The position numbers and the translations under genes were made by a program. Positions 61,229 through 64,000 of a stretch of 64,000 nucleotides of DNA are shown piece after piece. The stretch is taken from NCBI RefSeq assembly GCF_018403245.1, contig NZ_BOSH01000014.1:124001-188000 (forward strand). Reading direction: 5' to 3'. The notes under the pieces are model-generated. The model was not told where the DNA came from. It was given only the letters and a program-made list of their open reading frames with translations, and ran no database searches. This DNA comes from Paenibacillus sp. J2TS4. GTDB lineage: Bacteria; Bacillota; Bacilli; Paenibacillales; NBRC-103111. Position 1 is the first letter of the stretch; every line of letters starts with the position of its first letter.

Positions 61229-61918
61229 GTGGAATTAGACATTCGTAAGTGGAAGCATGTGTTTAAATTAGATCCGGATCGGACTCTCTCGGATGAAGCT
61301 CTGGAGAAGGTGTGCCAGTCCGGAACGGATGCCATCATGGTGGGCGGTTCCTCTGGAGTTACCTTCGATAATACGGTCGATCTGCTCAGCAGAATTCGCA
61401 GATTTGCCGTCAATTGCGTATTGGAGATCTCTGTGGCAGAAGCGATCGTTCCCGGCTTTGACCTGTATCTGATCCCGGTTGTGCTCAACACGTCCGATGG
61501 ACAATGGATTACAGGGTTTCATCAGCAGGCCATCCGGGAGTACGGGGCGATGATCGACTGGGATACCGTTATTCCGGAAGGCTATATTATAATGAATGAA
61601 CAATCTACGGTTGCCGCTGTCACTGGAGCGGACTCGAGCCTGGATGATAAAGACCTGGCCGCTTACGCCCGAATGGCGGACAAGCTGTTCCGATTTCCAG
61701 TAGTCTATATTGAATACAGCGGGCGCTTTGGCAATATCGACCTCGTGAAAAAAGCGTCGCAAGTGCTGGAAGAGGCCCGCCTGTTCTATGGAGGAGGCAT
61801 CGACGGACCGGATAAAGCAAGATTGGCCGCGGAGTGTGCAGATACGATCGTCGTAGGCAATATCATCTATGATGATTTAGAAGCCGCGCTGGCTACCGTG
61901 GAGGCAGTCAAGTCTTGA
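61229..61918 (+). CDS. pcrB: Heptaprenylglyceryl phosphate synthase
   Basis: A 229-residue TIM barrel that joins heptaprenyl diphosphate to glycerol-1-phosphate, giving an archaeal-type ether lipid precursor in Firmicutes. HVFKLDPDRTL near residue 10, VGGSSGVT near 45, YIEYSGRFGN near 155-165 and LFYGGGIDGPDKA near 190 are family blocks. The frame is open back to 61145, but GGAGGGTG just before GTG 61229 and the N-terminus MELDIRKWKHVFKLDP fix the start. pcrA follows at 70 bp, as in Bacillus. Confidence 0.93.
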   Translation: MELDIRKWKHVFKLDPDRTLSDEALEKVCQSGTDAIMVGGSSGVTFDNTVDLLSRIRRFAVNCVLEISVAEAIVPGFDLYLIPVVLNTSDGQWITGFHQQAIREYGAMIDWDTVIPEGYIIMNEQSTVAAVTGADSSLDDKDLAAYARMADKLFRFPVVYIEYSGRFGNIDLVKKASQVLEEARLFYGGGIDGPDKARLAAECADTIVVGNIIYDDLEAALATVEAVKS

Positions 61919-61988
61919 ACAACGGCCGGGACATGTAAAGGAGAGCGCCAAATATTTTAGGATAAACCAAGCAGGAAGGTTAAGGATA

Positions 61989-64000
61989 ATGATAAATTCT
62001 ATAAATGATATATATAAAGCAATCGACCATTTAAATCCTGAGCAGAGGCAGGCCGTACATAGTGTGGACGGCCCGCTTCTGATTATGGCGGGGGCCGGCA
62101 GCGGCAAGACCAGAGTGCTGACCCATCGAATCGCCTATTTAATTGCCAGCGGCAAGGCGGCTCCCTGGAGTATTCTTGCCATTACGTTTACGAATAAGGC
62201 GGCTCGCGAAATGCAGGACAGGGTAGAGAAGCTCGCCGGAGCTTCGGCGCGGGATATTTGGGTGTCTACCTTCCACTCTATGTGCGTTCGTATTTTGCGT
62301 AGAGACATTTCGCGAATCGGTTACACCTCGAATTTTTCCATTCTGGATTCGGCGGACCAGTTGTCCGTCATTCGATCCTGTGTTAAAGAACTGAATATCG
62401 ATCCCAAAAAATTCGATCCCAAAGCTATTCAGGCGTCGATCAGCAGCGCCAAGAATGAACTGATTACTCCAGAGCGGTATGAGAATCAGATTGGCGATTA
62501 TTTCCAAGGGATCGTTGCCAAAGTATACACTATGTATCAGAAGAGACTGAAAAGCAATAATTCTCTTGATTTTGACGATCTGATTATGAAAACGATCGAG
62601 CTTTTTCAAGAGGTTCCGGAAGTGCTTGATTTTTACCAAAATAAATTTCTTTATATCCATGTGGATGAGTATCAGGATACGAACCGAGCCCAATACATGC
62701 TATGCCGGATGATTGCGGATAAGCATCACCGGATTTGCGTCGTCGGAGACAGTGATCAATCGATCTATCGTTGGAGAGGCGCGGATATTTCGAATATTCT
62801 AAACTTTGAAAAGGATTATCCGGAGACGAAGACGATTTTGCTTGAGCAAAACTATCGGTCCACTGCTAACATTCTGGATGCCGCAAACGCCGTTATTGCG
62901 AACAATGCCGGAAGGAAGGCTAAGCAGCTCTGGACGGATAAAGGAGAGGGCCCCAAAATCAAGTTCTACCAGGCTGATTCGGAGCATGAGGAAGGCTATT
63001 ATATTGCTTCGGAAATTAATAAGGGCAAAGGAATGGGCCGCACTTATTCTGATTACGCTATATTATATAGAACCAATGCCCAATCTCGGGTCATAGAGGA
63101 AATTTTGATCAAATCCGATATTCCCTACAAAATCATCGGCGGAATCAAGTTCTATGATCGTAAAGAAATTAAAGATATTCTCGCTTATTTGCGTTTGATT
63201 TCAAATCCGGATGACGATATCAGTTTAAGCCGAATCATCAACGTTCCGAAGCGGGGGATTGGAGATACGACCCTTGCCCGGTTAACGGAAAAAGCCGCTG
63301 AACGCGGCGTCTCGGTCTATGCTATGTTGGCCGATGTTGAAATGCTGGAAATCAGCTCACGGGCAAAAGGGGCGCTGCACGAGTTCAGGGAGATGATTGC
63401 GAACCTGCATCATATGGTCGACTATCTATCCGTTACGGAGTTGACGGAGCAGATGCTGGAGCGAACGCAGTATCGCCTGGAGCTGGAACGGGAAAGAACG
63501 ATAGAAGCTACAACAAGGCTGGAAAATATCGATGAGTTTTTATCCGTTACGCTTGATTTTGAAAAGCGAAATGAAGATAAATCGCTCGTCTCGTTTTTAA
63601 CGGATCTAGCCTTGATTGCAGATATCGACACGATGGATCAAGTGGAGGATGACACTTCAGCTAATGCCGTCGTTTTAATGACGATGCACAGTGCTAAAGG
63701 TTTGGAATTCCCCTTCGTTTTTGTTATTGGGATGGAGGAAGGGGTCTTTCCTCATAGTCGAGCCCTGATGGACGATCAGGAATTAGAGGAAGAGCGCCGT
63801 CTGGCCTATGTAGGCATTACTCGGGCAGAGGAACAGCTGCATCTTACCTGTGCCCGGATGCGGGTTTTGTTCGGCCGTACAAGCAGCAATGCCCCTTCAC
63901 GGTTCTTGCTGGAAATTCCAGAAGAGCTGGTGGAGAATTGCTCCCCCTCCGGGGATCGTTACGGACGTGTAGGAGGAGGCTCCTTCTCGAGCAATAGGAT
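61989..64000 (+). CDS. pcrA: ATP-dependent DNA helicase PcrA (3' end outside window)
   Basis: UvrD/Rep-type SF1 helicase, first ~670 codons. LNPEQRQAVH (Q motif), AGAGSGKTRVLTHR (Walker A), TFTNKAAREMQ (motif Ia), VDEYQDTN (motif II), VGDSDQSIYRWRGA (motif III), LEQNYRST (motif IV), MTMHSAKGLEFPFVF (motif V) and EEERRLAYVGITRA (motif VI) are all present. AGGAAGG precedes the ATG. The family is about 730-780 residues, so only the tail is missing. It removes RecA and resolves conflicts in repair and plasmid replication. Confidence 0.96.
   Translation, partial: MINSINDIYKAIDHLNPEQRQAVHSVDGPLLIMAGAGSGKTRVLTHRIAYLIASGKAAPWSILAITFTNKAAREMQDRVEKLAGASARDIWVSTFHSMCVRILRRDISRIGYTSNFSILDSADQLSVIRSCVKELNIDPKKFDPKAIQASISSAKNELITPERYENQIGDYFQGIVAKVYTMYQKRLKSNNSLDFDDLIMKTIELFQEVPEVLDFYQNKFLYIHVDEYQDTNRAQYMLCRMIADKHHRICVVGDSDQSIYRWRGADISNILNFEKDYPETKTILLEQNYRSTANILDAANAVIANNAGRKAKQLWTDKGEGPKIKFYQADSEHEEGYYIASEINKGKGMGRTYSDYAILYRTNAQSRVIEEILIKSDIPYKIIGGIKFYDRKEIKDILAYLRLISNPDDDISLSRIINVPKRGIGDTTLARLTEKAAERGVSVYAMLADVEMLEISSRAKGALHEFREMIANLHHMVDYLSVTELTEQMLERTQYRLELERERTIEATTRLENIDEFLSVTLDFEKRNEDKSLVSFLTDLALIADIDTMDQVEDDTSANAVVLMTMHSAKGLEFPFVFVIGMEEGVFPHSRALMDDQELEEERRLAYVGITRAEEQLHLTCARMRVLFGRTSSNAPSRFLLEIPEELVENCSPSGDRYGRVGGGSFSSNR

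Overview
The window looks like a chromosome segment of a motile, spore-former-type Firmicute of the Paenibacillaceae. The pointers are the gene order flaG-fliD-fliS / csp / long-form hpf / secA / prfB / yitT, the full argCJBDFGH run, ftsEX next to ctpA and a MinJ-like gene, purine-rich (AGGAGG) ribosome sites with many GTG and TTG starts, long intrinsic terminators, and pcrB-pcrA. No rRNA, tRNA, CRISPR array, transposase or phage gene was seen.

Layout. (1) 1-11,041: a surface-glycan (probably flagellin-glycosylation) island with a partial gene, one rightward glycosyltransferase, and a leftward operon of four further glycosyltransferases, a UDP-sugar dehydrogenase, a UDP-xylose-synthase-like SDR, a CDP-glucose pyrophosphorylase and an FkbM methyltransferase. 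(2) 11,096-13,963: divergent sigma-D-like promoters, then flaG-fliD-fliS-fliT. (3) 14,000-20,009: a DnaA-box cluster, cold-shock gene, hpf, secA, prfB (with its programmed +1 frameshift) and a YitT transporter. (4) 20,161-28,806: the arginine operon with an ARG-box-like operator, a structured leader and a MITE-like repeat inside it. (5) 28,868-39,658: a HAAS/DUF4097 pair, VanW, ftsEX with a LytM peptidase, CtpA, MinJ, and motAB. (6) 39,719-45,283: uvrBA behind a possible LexA site, and a small membrane protein. (7) 45,342-50,349: a sugar isomerase, a second copy of the repeat, and an unusual Dlt-like operon. (8) 50,474-56,040: periodic repeats, a large FG-GAP membrane protein and small unknowns. 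(9) 56,262-60,722: a structured leader and a Gld-type ABC operon. (10) 60,808-64,000: another repeat region, pcrB and the start of pcrA.

How the parts work together. The glycan operon and the flagellar cap/chaperone operon diverge from one intergenic region, and each has a sequence resembling the flagellar sigma-D promoter, so sugar decoration and filament assembly are probably co-expressed. The ftsEX-LytM-CtpA-MinJ block is a division and wall-remodelling module. The most unusual set is 46,693-50,349. It has a DltC-like carrier protein, a seryl-tRNA-synthetase-like amino acid:[carrier protein] ligase in place of DltA, a DltD-like SGNH protein, a 36-residue DltX-like protein and a DltB-like MBOAT. 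This suggests an alternative route for esterifying a cell-surface molecule with an amino acid.

Two non-coding signals also stand out. One is a two-hairpin leader found before argC and before the ABC operon, with compensatory base changes between the copies. The other is a 199-266 bp inverted-repeat-ended element present twice in opposite orientation. All similarity statements come from reading the sequence and knowing the families; no search was run.
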